A stretch of 64,000 bases of DNA from Sphingobacteriales bacterium (GCA_016700115.1 CP064999.1:682001-746000), one strand, 5' to 3'; positions 1 to 8,384 are shown, counted from the first letter of the stretch. The notes: generated by a model not told the origin, from the letters alone. Numbers and translations: made by a program.

Positions 1-1146
1 GCACTGGCTTTGGTGAAATGCTTCCCGGAGCATTACGGCTCAGCAACCATTTTCAACACGGGCTGCGCCGGCCCTGAGGATGATTCTAACACGAATTACA
101 TTTTCGGAACCAATGCGGACAATTTTCCTACTAACCTGACCAACAGGAATAACGAAGCTGTCCGCTTTTACGACCTCTGGGACTTGCACACCAACTGCTC
201 TCCCTTGCGCGACATCCCGATCATCAGGCATTGGCACGGTAAAAATGACAACAACGGCACGATGCGATGGAGCCCCACAGTGGTCGAAAATTACATCACC
301 TGCGACTCTCTCGGTACAGGAGCCCAAAACCACTGGAGCGAGCGCCCACACGGAATTGACCTGGCACCGGATTTTAATGACCACTGGATTATGGGAATCC
401 CCGCCACCCAGCAAACTATGCTCGACAATGTGGATTTTGCAGAGTCCCGGTTTCACAACGATGAGTCTTTCCCTGCTTTTTTCAACCACCGCCTTGATGC
501 TAAAAACAACGACCCCGGTACAGGTCTCATCGGAATCAACAATGGAGACGGAGACAACTGGGGTACCTGGGGCGGCTACCACCGATGGGAAAATGTGCTG
601 GAATCGCTCAGCTCCTGGCAAGTAACGGCATGGCTTGAGAGCAACTCTATTTTCTCCAACGACCACTCGCCGGAAGACTTTCTGACCGCCGACTTAGCCA
701 TTCGAAAGCCTCAGATGTTCAAACCCCTAACCGGACAAACAGTTTTTTGGACAGTAACAGACCTCGACACAGGCAACACCCTGCAGAGCGGCACAGCAAC
801 CGTGCAGAACGACGGTCTGGTGGTCATTCCGCAGGTGGCGGTTTTCAAAGAAAATACCCGGAAAGTAGTCATTACGATAAGCACGAATGCCACCTTGACG
901 GAAGAACTTGCATCAGAAAATTTACAAATCCGCATTTACCCAAACCCTGCAAGCAGGTCCGTTTTTACGGAACCCGATTGGCAGTCCGTTACCATCATTG
1001 ACATGAATGGCAGAGAAATCAGCAGTTGGAAAGTGAATACTCCCGGCCAAATTTTGGATGTTTCAAATTTGTCAAGTGGACTTTATTATATGTTCATAAT
1101 CATGAAGGATGGTAATCAAAAAACAGGTAAATTTGTCAAGCAGTAA
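1..1146 (+). CDS. 3' part of a secreted alpha/beta-hydrolase-like protein with T9SS type A sorting domain
   Basis: The reading frame is open at the left edge, so the 5' end and any signal peptide lie outside the window; no start codon here should be trusted. At about nt 229-249 the protein reads HWHGKND and at about nt 346-360 PHGID. This spacing and motif style resemble the acid and histidine catalytic segments of PHB-depolymerase or feruloyl-esterase-like alpha/beta hydrolases, but the nucleophile elbow is not in view, so the enzyme class is an inference. The last about 75 residues (IYPNPAS, then DMNGREI, then LSSGLYYM and KTGKFVKQ) form a typical T9SS type A C-terminal sorting domain, so export across the outer membrane and surface attachment or release are expected. 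The hydrolase call is moderate; the secretion call is strong. Confidence 0.75.
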   Translation, partial: ALALVKCFPEHYGSATIFNTGCAGPEDDSNTNYIFGTNADNFPTNLTNRNNEAVRFYDLWDLHTNCSPLRDIPIIRHWHGKNDNNGTMRWSPTVVENYITCDSLGTGAQNHWSERPHGIDLAPDFNDHWIMGIPATQQTMLDNVDFAESRFHNDESFPAFFNHRLDAKNNDPGTGLIGINNGDGDNWGTWGGYHRWENVLESLSSWQVTAWLESNSIFSNDHSPEDFLTADLAIRKPQMFKPLTGQTVFWTVTDLDTGNTLQSGTATVQNDGLVVIPQVAVFKENTRKVVITISTNATLTEELASENLQIRIYPNPASRSVFTEPDWQSVTIIDMNGREISSWKVNTPGQILDVSNLSSGLYYMFIIMKDGNQKTGKFVKQ

Positions 1147-1180
1147 GTGTAATTTTTAAGATTTAAAGCTTAATTGACAA

Positions 1181-1348
1181 ATGGAATATGCTGCGGTTTT
1201 GCGGGTAAGTGAAGTGGCTGTCCCCGATTTTCGAATTTTTCAGGAGCTTTTAGGGCATAATAGCTCTACTACCACCAAACGATATACCCATGTAAGCAAT
1301 CGAATTATCCAAAGGATGCTAAGCCGCTTTGATAGTTTGGTAAAGTAA
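1181..1348 (+). pseudogene. remnant of a tyrosine recombinase (C-terminal end only)
   Basis: A 55-codon frame ending in TAA at 1346-1348 contains FQELLGHNSSTTTKRYTHVS. This is the conserved C-terminal segment of Xer/phage-type tyrosine recombinases, including the LLGH histidine region and the catalytic tyrosine context YTHVS. Integrase similarity begins only around nt 1229. The catalytic Arg-Lys-HxxR part and everything upstream is missing, so this is a dead fragment. The first codons of the frame overlap a sequence that recurs after the stop (1193-1223 versus 1364-1397). The fragment could therefore be the scar of a larger mobile element or a recombination site end. Confidence 0.7.
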
Positions 1349-1397
1349 AAAATTGAAAAATGCGCAGGTTTTTGCGTGTAAGTAGATGTTGGCGGGC
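1193..1397. repeat. imperfect direct repeat flanking the recombinase remnant
   Basis: The stretch 1193-1223 (core GCGGGTAAGTGAAG) recurs in altered form at 1364-1397 (core GCGTGTAAGTAGATG), each preceded by GGTTTT. The two copies are in the same orientation on either side of the integrase fragment. Similarity is roughly 70-75 percent by eye. They may be the ends of a former element or recombination sites; no function is proven. Confidence 0.4.
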
Positions 1398-1462
1398 ACA
1401 ATTTTTGACAATTTTAGCCCTGATTTAGTGAACAAAAGAGGGAATAATTACCTTTAAGCAAC

Positions 1463-2590
1463 ATGAGGACAGAACTTGACATAAGTGCAAACATGCTTAC
1501 ATGGGCGATTGCCCGTGCTGGTTATGACTTGCACGAGTTTATAGGAAAAGTTCCCAATGTTCAATTGTGGATTAAGGGTGAAAAAAAACCGACAGTAAAA
1601 CAACTTGAGGATTTTTCTAAAAAAGTTTATCTTCCTTTTGGGTATTTGTTTTTACCAAATCCCCCAGAGGAGAAACTACCTATACCCTTTTTTAGAACAA
1701 ACGACCCACAGGCAACCAATGTAAGTGTTAATGTATATGATACTATCTTGCTTTTGCTGCAAAGACAAGATTGGTTAAAGGAATATCTAAAAGATAATGA
1801 CTTTAAACCCATTCCCTTTGTTGGAAAATTCAAAGGAACAGAAAACATTGCAACGATTGTTTACGATATTAGACAAACACTTGGGTTAAGAGAAAATTGG
1901 GCAAGCCAGTTTGACACATGGGAAGAATCCCTAAATGTCTTAACACATAAAATTCAAGAAGCTGGTATAATAGCAATGTTTAATGGGATTGTTGAGAATA
2001 ATACGCACCGCCCTATTGAAGTTGATGAATGTAGAGGATTTGTTTTAGTTGATGAATATGCCCCATTCATGTTCATTAACAATAGCGACAGCAAAGCCGC
2101 TCAAATGTTTACAATTGTTCATGAATTAGCTCACATTTGGACTGGCAATAGTGCAGGATTTGACTTTAAGAAGTTAAAACCTGCTGACAATCCAATAGAA
2201 GTGCTTTGTGATAAAGTTGCTGCAGAATTTTTAGTTCCCCAAGCTACATTCCACGATGTTTGGCAGAAATATCCAAAAATAAAGACTTGTTCTAGATACT
2301 TTAAAGTAAGTGAAATTGTAATTGCAAGAAGAGCATTGGATACTGGGAAAATTACTCTTCATGAGTTTTACAGTTTTTACGATGAATATATTAATCGTGA
2401 AATAAAGAAAAAGGACAATCAAATAGGCGGAGGAGATTTCTATGCTACTACAAAAAAGAGATTGAGCTTGACTTTTGCAGCTCATGTAAACAATGCTGTT
2501 AAATCAGGCAAACTATTGTATCGAGATGCTTATCGTTTAACAAGTTTGAAGGGTGATACTTATCAAAAATTTTTCACTCAACATTTCTAA
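1463..2590 (+). CDS. ImmA/IrrE family metallo-endopeptidase, putative antitoxin partner
   Basis: A 375-residue protein starting at an ATG. The N-terminal about 75 residues look like a divergent XRE-type helix-turn-helix segment (for example VQLWIKGEKKPTVKQLEDF). The central part carries the zinc-peptidase signature HELAH at residues 220-224, and Glu246 within EVLCDKVAAEFLVP is the likely third metal ligand, the standard ImmA/IrrE (COG2856, DUF955) arrangement. Known members cleave or regulate repressors, often of mobile elements or toxin-antitoxin loci. The stop is only 6 nt before the next ATG, so it is co-transcribed with a PIN-like gene. Such peptidase-HTH proteins are commonly paired with DUF4411 proteins in type II toxin-antitoxin-like loci. 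That pairing role is inferred; the peptidase family is clear. Confidence 0.88.
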   Translation: MRTELDISANMLTWAIARAGYDLHEFIGKVPNVQLWIKGEKKPTVKQLEDFSKKVYLPFGYLFLPNPPEEKLPIPFFRTNDPQATNVSVNVYDTILLLLQRQDWLKEYLKDNDFKPIPFVGKFKGTENIATIVYDIRQTLGLRENWASQFDTWEESLNVLTHKIQEAGIIAMFNGIVENNTHRPIEVDECRGFVLVDEYAPFMFINNSDSKAAQMFTIVHELAHIWTGNSAGFDFKKLKPADNPIEVLCDKVAAEFLVPQATFHDVWQKYPKIKTCSRYFKVSEIVIARRALDTGKITLHEFYSFYDEYINREIKKKDNQIGGGDFYATTKKRLSLTFAAHVNNAVKSGKLLYRDAYRLTSLKGDTYQKFFTQHF

Positions 2591-2596
2591 ATCAGC

Positions 2597-3097
2597 ATGT
2601 CGATATTCATAGTTGATAGCAATTTTTTCATAGAAGCACATCGAGCAACATACCCACTTGATGTAGCTCAAAGTTTTTGGAATAAGGTGAAGCAATTGGC
2701 TGAAGATGAAAAAATTGTAAGTATTGACAAGGTAAAAATAGAATTGTTTGACCACGAAGACGCTCTAAAACACTGGTGCGTTAGCAATTTACCACAAGAC
2801 TTTTTCAAAGATACCACAACTGTAATACAACAATATAGTCAAGTAGCCACTTGGGCTGCATCTATGAGCTCACACTACTTACCAAGTGCACTATCAGAAT
2901 TCTTAGATGCGAACGAAGCAGATGCTTATTTAGTAGCTTATGCTTTAGCAAACTCTGCAACTCGCATTGTAACAACTCAAGAAATAAGTCAACCAAACAA
3001 AAGAAACAAGATAAAAATACCTGAGGCGTGTAATGCGTTTGGTGTTCAATATTGTAACACAATAGAGATGTTTAGGCGACTTGGTGAAACTTTCTAA
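2597..3097 (+). CDS. DUF4411 family PIN-like protein, putative toxin
   Basis: A 166-residue protein beginning MSIFIVDSNFFIEAHRATY. It has the short beta strand followed by an acidic residue (Asp7) that opens PIN-domain ribonucleases, then YPLDVAQSFW, which is characteristic of DUF4411. Further acidic residues sit in EFLDANEADAYLVAYAL and the chain ends in a small alpha/beta C-terminus, so the length is that of a single PIN fold. It follows the ImmA/IrrE-like gene by 6 nt in the same direction. By family and context it is probably an RNase toxin controlled by the upstream protein, but no activity can be shown from sequence alone. Confidence 0.85.
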   Translation: MSIFIVDSNFFIEAHRATYPLDVAQSFWNKVKQLAEDEKIVSIDKVKIELFDHEDALKHWCVSNLPQDFFKDTTTVIQQYSQVATWAASMSSHYLPSALSEFLDANEADAYLVAYALANSATRIVTTQEISQPNKRNKIKIPEACNAFGVQYCNTIEMFRRLGETF

Positions 3098-3131
3098 TTG
3101 GAAATTTATTTACAAAATGTAATCTAAGGCA

Positions 3132-3451
3132 GCCGCTAACACGGGTAACTGTTGCACATCTACTCAAAAACCACTAAATACCCGATTTTAAAAAAAAGTT
3201 GTCCTCAAATTAAAGGCTTTTGCTGATTGGTGGGCTAATTGGTCTTGATAAAGCAACTTGGATAGAAATAATTGTTGTAGGATGTTTGCAGTATTTCCTA
3301 AAAACATCAATAAACCGAACAGGGTTATCTGCACCGATGCTGCTCTCCAGACAGATTATTTATATCTGCCTTCGGGGTGTTCCTTGTAAGTATGCCGCAG
3401 TTTAAAATATTAGTGTATTTTTGTGGAGTGAGTTTTTCACAAGCTGACGTT
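3132..3451 (-). mobile_element. IS1182-like deletion derivative, copy 1 (spacer after the peptidase/DUF4411 module)
   Basis: This gene-free spacer begins CTAACACGGGTAACTG and ends CAAGCTGACGTTA. On the minus strand it encodes a transposase N-terminal fragment (IICLESSIGADNPVRFIDVF at about 3300-3357). This is joined almost directly to the same terminal sequence found in the other two copies (CCACTAAATACCCGATTTT). The middle of the transposase is gone, so it cannot move by itself and resembles a MITE. It lies between the DUF4411 gene and the methyltransferase gene. Confidence 0.7.
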
Positions 3452-3570
3452 ATGTGCCATTCTAAAAGACGGTGCAACAACGAAATAACTGAGAACAAAA
3501 ACAGACAATATTACAAACTGACAATCTGTTTTTTGACTAAATTTGAAATAACTTTTAATTGAATTTGAAA

Positions 3571-4458
3571 ATGGAAATATTAGGTAACGAACAACATAAA
3601 ATTATTCATGGAGACGCTTTGGAAGCATTGAAAACGCTACCCGACAACTCTGTGGACTTAATTTTTGCCGACCCACCCTACAACATTGGCAAAAACTTCA
3701 ACGGACACATTGAAAAATGGAAAACGGAAGAAGCATACCTTGAATGGTGCTACGAGTGGCTAGACTTATGTATTCACAAACTTAAACCAAATGGTAGTTT
3801 TTATGTAATGACAGCGACACAGTTTATGCCGTTTTTTGACATTTATCTTCGCAAAAAGTTAGACATACTTTCCCGACTTGTTTGGTATTACGACAGTTCA
3901 GGCGTTCAAGCAAAAAAATACTACGGTTCAATGTATGAGCCGATTTTGTTTTGTGTAAAAGACAAAAACAACTATACTTTTAACACAAACGACATTTTAG
4001 TAGAAGCAAAAACAGGAGCAAAACGCAAACTTATTGACTATCGTAAAGCCGTTCCGACAGTTTACAGTTCAGAGAAAGTCCCTGGCAATGTTTGGGAGTT
4101 TGCAAGGGTTCGTTATCGTATGGACGAATACGAAAATCATCCGACACAGAAACCAATCGCTTTACTTGAAAGAATTATCAAAGCAAGTTCAAACGAAGGT
4201 GATTTAGTTATGGACCCATTTTCGGGAACGTTTACTACTTGCTTTGTTGCAAAAGAACTTGGCAGAAATTCCATTGGCATAGAACTTCAAGTAGAATATG
4301 TAAAAATTGGCTTGCGGAGATTGCAGTTAGCCAAAGAGTTTAAAGGCGAAAAATTAGAAAAGGAAATCCGCACATTTGAAACAGAAAAGTTGGCTACCGC
4401 CAACACCTTAAAATTATTTGAAGAGCCAAATGGAAAATATATTCACAGCAAACATTAA
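3571..4458 (+). CDS. site-specific DNA adenine methyltransferase, beta-class order
   Basis: A 295-residue protein read from the ATG at 3571; an in-frame TTG at 3559 gives four extra residues and is less likely. The amino-methylation motif DPPY is at residues 34-37 and the AdoMet-binding motif DPFSGTFT at 215-222. Catalytic motif first and AdoMet motif last is the beta-class N6-adenine (or N4-cytosine) arrangement. The HPTQKP segment before the AdoMet motif is also typical. It transfers a methyl group from S-adenosylmethionine to a specific DNA site and would protect host DNA from the overlapping downstream gene product. The recognition sequence cannot be read from the sequence. The genes share codons 4430-4458, so translation is probably coupled. 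Confidence 0.92.
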   Translation: MEILGNEQHKIIHGDALEALKTLPDNSVDLIFADPPYNIGKNFNGHIEKWKTEEAYLEWCYEWLDLCIHKLKPNGSFYVMTATQFMPFFDIYLRKKLDILSRLVWYYDSSGVQAKKYYGSMYEPILFCVKDKNNYTFNTNDILVEAKTGAKRKLIDYRKAVPTVYSSEKVPGNVWEFARVRYRMDEYENHPTQKPIALLERIIKASSNEGDLVMDPFSGTFTTCFVAKELGRNSIGIELQVEYVKIGLRRLQLAKEFKGEKLEKEIRTFETEKLATANTLKLFEEPNGKYIHSKH

Positions 4459-5551
4459 ATCGGTTTTAGAAAAACACTTTGGCAAAAATGTTGATGATAT
4501 TTTCGATAAGAGCCAACTAATTCAATACATAAACGAGAAAACCCGTTCTGCAAATAAGGGTTCAAAATCTCGTTCAAGTTTCGCAAACCTTTACGCTATC
4601 TATGTTATCATAGAGGACTATATTGCCAATGGTTACGACCAAAAAGGGGATTACTCAAAGTATGAAGGTGCATTGTTCAACAAACTTTTTGCAAGACAAA
4701 GGGAATTGCCTTTTGGTAGCAAACTTCAAAATCACGCTTTGAACAACAGAATGAACTCGGAATTTCAAAAATATTTTCCAAGCTCAGAGTTTATCCCAAT
4801 ACTTCGTAACCACGAAACAAATCGTTATTGGATAAATGAAAACCTTTTGAAAATAAAAGTTGGCAAAGCCAACTTCAATATCGCAAAGGCTATCATTGAA
4901 ATAATTGATGAATACGCAAGGACGAAACAAGATGCTTTTCAACGTTTTGTAAAGTCCTGTGAAGAATTGCAAGAGATTGGCAAAACAACACCAAAGAAAA
5001 TTGAGGAATTTGTAATTGGTTTGCTTGCACCAAATGTTGATGCAAGGCTTTTTGAAATTGTTAGTTATTCAATTCTCAAATATTTCTATCACGACCAGCA
5101 TATATTTTGGGGCTATGAACTTGAAAAACTAAACAAAGAGAATTTAAAACTTTACAAAACAGGAAGAACAAACGCCAATGACGGAGGTATTGACTTCGTA
5201 ATGAAACCTCTTGGACGATTTTTTCAAGTAACAGAAACTTTGGACTTCAAAAAATACTTTCTCGACATTGACAAAATTCAGAAATATCCAATCACTTTTG
5301 TAATCAAATCAACCGAACCGACTGAAGACCTTTTAAAGAAAATCCGGGACAACGCAGGCAAAACTTATTCAATCAAAGCCATAGTCGCCAAATTTATGGA
5401 CTGCATTGAAGACGTGATAAATATTCCGACCCTTAACGACGGATTTAACGATGCTGTGAAACAAGGCTATCTAAACAAAATCCTTGACGAAGTAGTAATT
5501 CAAAGCAAAGTTGAGTTTAACTATGAGGAAACGGACGATGACGAAGAATAG
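4430..5551 (+). CDS. putative type II restriction endonuclease, partner of the upstream methyltransferase
   Basis: A 373-residue protein using the ATG at 4430, which overlaps the methyltransferase by 29 nt; a TTG at 4418 is also in frame. I do not recognise the exact family. The N-terminal two-thirds is helical and lysine/glutamate rich. At residues 250-269 it has NDGGIDFVMKPLGRFFQVTE: an Asp (255) at the end of one strand and Q-x-T/E in the next, reminiscent of a PD-(D/E)xK nuclease core but without the usual lysine. The C-terminus ends in an acidic tail (EETDDDEE). The endonuclease call rests mainly on tight coupling to a solitary methyltransferase and on this core-like segment. An accessory or regulatory subunit cannot be excluded. 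Confidence 0.65.
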   Translation: MENIFTANIKSVLEKHFGKNVDDIFDKSQLIQYINEKTRSANKGSKSRSSFANLYAIYVIIEDYIANGYDQKGDYSKYEGALFNKLFARQRELPFGSKLQNHALNNRMNSEFQKYFPSSEFIPILRNHETNRYWINENLLKIKVGKANFNIAKAIIEIIDEYARTKQDAFQRFVKSCEELQEIGKTTPKKIEEFVIGLLAPNVDARLFEIVSYSILKYFYHDQHIFWGYELEKLNKENLKLYKTGRTNANDGGIDFVMKPLGRFFQVTETLDFKKYFLDIDKIQKYPITFVIKSTEPTEDLLKKIRDNAGKTYSIKAIVAKFMDCIEDVINIPTLNDGFNDAVKQGYLNKILDEVVIQSKVEFNYEETDDDEE

Positions 5552-5562
5552 AAGAACGGCAC

Positions 5563-6078
5563 ATAACAGCGGTATCTGCTGCACAACTACTCAAAAACCA
5601 CTAAATACCCGATTTAAAAAAACCTTGCCTTCAAATAAAAGGCTTTTGCTGGTTTGTGTTCCATCCGGTTTTGATAAAGCAACTTGGAGCAGAAATAGCT
5701 TTAGAAGGGTTGGTTGCGGTAGGATTAGCATATACAGATAAAAACAAGTTTTACCGGTATAAGTAGGATTATTCATCGGTGCATGAAGAGTTTGTGTTAG
5801 GATATTGGGAGTTTTGCATTCAATTTTCAGGTATTTGAATAGGATGTTTTTTAAAGTTTGTAAATCAAAACCCAATTTTGACAAATAAAGATGTTCAACA
5901 AAAGAATCAATAAACCTCACAGGGTTATCAGTTCCAATGCTGCTCTCCAAACAGATAATTTGCATCTACCAACGGGGAGTTCCTTGTAAGTATGGCATAC
6001 GTAAAACTATTCATTTTTTGACACTATTTAAAATATTATTGTATTTTTGTTGGCAGTTTTTTTCACAGGCTGACGTTA
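5563..6078 (-). mobile_element. IS1182-like deletion derivative, copy 2, with an in-frame deleted transposase
   Basis: The copy starts near TAACAGCGGTATCTG and ends at CAGGCTGACGTTA. A minus-strand frame at 5591-5965 (124 codons) begins MQIICLESSIGTDNPVRF and continues through FVEHLYLSKLGF, the N-terminus of an IS1182-family transposase. After LQTLK it jumps to the C-terminal tail KTPNILTQTLHAP, which in copy 3 follows the NLKKYLNF segment. The whole catalytic DDE core is missing, yet the frame stays open. I treat it as a non-autonomous element and not as a functional gene. The right terminal sequence is shared with copies 1 and 3. Confidence 0.75.
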
Positions 6079-6139
6079 CCGGAAAGGCTATGGCGACAGT
6101 GCAAACCTTAAACGACATGACAAAAACTAACGACAACAG

Positions 6140-7924
6140 ATGCAGAAATACGCAGTAAACCAACAATTAATAGAGACACTTTTAGCTTGGGTAAACTCAG
6201 GAGAAATTGCAATTCCAGAAATCCAAAGACCTTTCGTTTGGGACAGTTCAAAAGTTCGAGACCTAATGGACAGCTTGTATCAAGGCTATCCAATTGGTTA
6301 CGTTATTGCTTGGAGAAATCCTAATGTGCGACTTAAAGACGGAAGTTTAAGTGAGGGCAAAAAAATACTCATAGACGGACAGCAACGTGTAACGGCATTG
6401 ACAGCAGCTATACTTGGACAGTATGTAATCAACAAAACCTACGAAAGAGTAAAAATCAAAATTGCCTTTAACCCAATTGACGAAAGATTTGAAGTTCAAA
6501 ACCCAGCAATCTTAAAAGACAAAACTTGGCTTCCCGACATTTCTCAAGCCATCAATGGAGACCTTTTTGAAATTGCCGACCAATATTTTGAACTCAACCC
6601 GGACGTTGACAAAAAGCAAGTTCGTAATGCCTTTTCAAACCTCATGAACATTCCGAAAAAACAAATCGGGATTATTGAGTTAGCGGCAGACTTGGATATT
6701 GAAACAGTTACTGAGATTTTTATTCGTATAAATTCAAAAGGTGTTGTGCTTAGTCAGGCTGACTTTGCAATGAGCAAAATTGCTTCTAACACTGAGTACA
6801 ACGGGAATGAATTACGCAAAGCCATTGATTACTTCTGTCATCTTTGCATTTCACCTGAATTTTACAAGCATATCGTTGACAACGACAAAGAATTTGCAAA
6901 GACAGAGTTCTTTCAAAAAATGCAATGGCTCAAAACAGAAAACGAAGATTTATACGACCCTGACTACAACGACTTAATTCGTGTTGCGTTTACAACGCAA
7001 TTCAACAGAGGACGACTTTCCGACTTGGTAAGTTTATTATCAGGAAGGAACTTTGAAACACGATCATACGAAGACACAATAGCTGAACAATCTTTTGCGA
7101 CACTAAAAACAGGAGTTAAAAACTTCATCAACGAAACCAATTTCAAACGGTTTCTGATGATAATAAAATCGGCAGGGTTTATTTCCCCCAAACTTATCCG
7201 TTCACAAAACGCAATCAATTTCGCTTACATCGTTTACCTCAAATTAAAAGAGTTAGGCGTTAATTCAGTAGCCATCGAAAGTTATGTTAGGCGTTGGTTA
7301 GTTTACAGCATCTTGACAGGTCGTTATTCAGGTTCACCAGAGAGTGCATTTGACTTTGACATCAAACAAATTTCACAGAAACCTTTTGACGAATACCTGA
7401 AAGAAAAAGAAGAGGGCGAACTTTCAGACGCATTTTGGAACGCTTCACTTCCGCAGAGTTTAGATACTTCCGTTGCAATTAGTCCATACTTCCACGTTTT
7501 TTTAGCAGCACAAGTTAAAGCCAACGACAGAGGCTTCTTATCAAAGGACGTTTTAGTTGGCGACCTTATTTCACTTCGTGGCGACATTCATCATCTGTTT
7601 CCAAAGGACTACCTGAAAAAGAACGGGCTGGACAGGAGCAAATACAATCAAATTGCTAACTACGTTTATATGCAGTCAGAGATTAACATCAAGGTCGGGA
7701 ACAAACCACCCAAGGACTACTTTGAAGTTATCATAAATCAAATGCTTGACAACAACAAACAAGTTAGCGGACTTTCAACACAGCAAGAGCTTTTGGACAA
7801 CTTGCAAATGAACGCTGTGCCGACAAACATTATGCAAATGAGCATTGACGACTATAACGACTTCTTGACCGCAAGACGAAAACTTATGGCGACTAAAATC
7901 AAAGAATTTTATCACTCACTATGA
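6140..7924 (+). CDS. DUF262 and HNH (GmrSD-like) protein, putative type IV restriction or defence enzyme
   Basis: A 594-residue protein from the ATG at 6140. The N-terminal DUF262 domain shows IPEIQRPFVWDSSKV near residue 25, the short-loop GYPIGYVI, and the diagnostic IDGQQR at residues 78-83. The C-terminal part carries DIHHLFPKDYL at 482-492 followed by NQIANYVYM and NIKVGNKPP. This is the DUF1524-type HNH nuclease layout of GmrSD proteins, in which DUF262 (GmrS) binds and hydrolyses nucleotide and the HNH part (GmrD) cleaves modified DNA. Here both are in one chain, as in many single-polypeptide homologues. It stands alone between two copies of the IS-derived spacer. Target specificity (for example glucosylated cytosine) cannot be predicted. 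Confidence 0.88.
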   Translation: MQKYAVNQQLIETLLAWVNSGEIAIPEIQRPFVWDSSKVRDLMDSLYQGYPIGYVIAWRNPNVRLKDGSLSEGKKILIDGQQRVTALTAAILGQYVINKTYERVKIKIAFNPIDERFEVQNPAILKDKTWLPDISQAINGDLFEIADQYFELNPDVDKKQVRNAFSNLMNIPKKQIGIIELAADLDIETVTEIFIRINSKGVVLSQADFAMSKIASNTEYNGNELRKAIDYFCHLCISPEFYKHIVDNDKEFAKTEFFQKMQWLKTENEDLYDPDYNDLIRVAFTTQFNRGRLSDLVSLLSGRNFETRSYEDTIAEQSFATLKTGVKNFINETNFKRFLMIIKSAGFISPKLIRSQNAINFAYIVYLKLKELGVNSVAIESYVRRWLVYSILTGRYSGSPESAFDFDIKQISQKPFDEYLKEKEEGELSDAFWNASLPQSLDTSVAISPYFHVFLAAQVKANDRGFLSKDVLVGDLISLRGDIHHLFPKDYLKKNGLDRSKYNQIANYVYMQSEINIKVGNKPPKDYFEVIINQMLDNNKQVSGLSTQQELLDNLQMNAVPTNIMQMSIDDYNDFLTARRKLMATKIKEFYHSL

Positions 7925-7942
7925 CGGACGAAAGAAGAACTA

Positions 7943-8384
7943 CCGCCAACACGGGTAACTGTTCAACAACTACTTAAAAACCACTAAATACCCGATTTTA
8001 AAAAAACGTTACCCTCAAATTAAAGGCTTTTGCTGGTTTGTGTTCTATCCGGTTTTGATAAAGCAACTTGGAGCAGAAATAGCTTTAGAAGGGTTGGTTG
8101 CAGTAGAATTGGCATATACAGACAAAAAACAAGGTTTATCCGTATTAGTCGGCAAATTGATCGGTGCTTGAAGGGCTTGTGTTAAGATATTGGGAGTTTT
8201 ACGCCCAAAATTCAGATATTTTTTGAGGTTTTAGGTCAGGGCCGCCATTTGAACATGTTTGTTTGCTTGTTCCATTCCCCGGGTGTTGACCCGTTTCATG
8301 TAATGATAGTTGATCGAGGTACCCAATACGGGTTCCACCTTAGCACTCCTGCGTTTGACTAACCTGCGGTGATACGATTTATTG
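7943..8384 (-). mobile_element. IS1182-like element remnant, copy 3 (transposase C-terminal end)
   Basis: The copy begins CCAACACGGGTAACTG and shares CCACTAAATACCCGATTTT and the following about 250 nt with copies 1 and 2. On the minus strand, from about 8370 down, it encodes RRSAKVEPVLGTSINYHYMK, then RVNTRGMEQANKHVQMAAL and NLKKYLNF. These are the well-conserved C-terminal signatures of IS1182-family transposases. One in-frame stop interrupts the reading and everything upstream is lost, so it is dead. This copy retains more of the 3' transposase sequence than the other two but none of the 5' end. Confidence 0.75.

Noticed and set aside
3220..3562. Two small plus-strand frames of 61 codons before the methyltransferase
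   Set aside because: They lie in or over the IS-derived spacer and run opposite to the transposase fragment.
5591..5965. An ordinary hypothetical protein gene
   Set aside because: Its two halves match the two ends of an IS1182-type transposase and flanking copies share the sequence; it is an element remnant.
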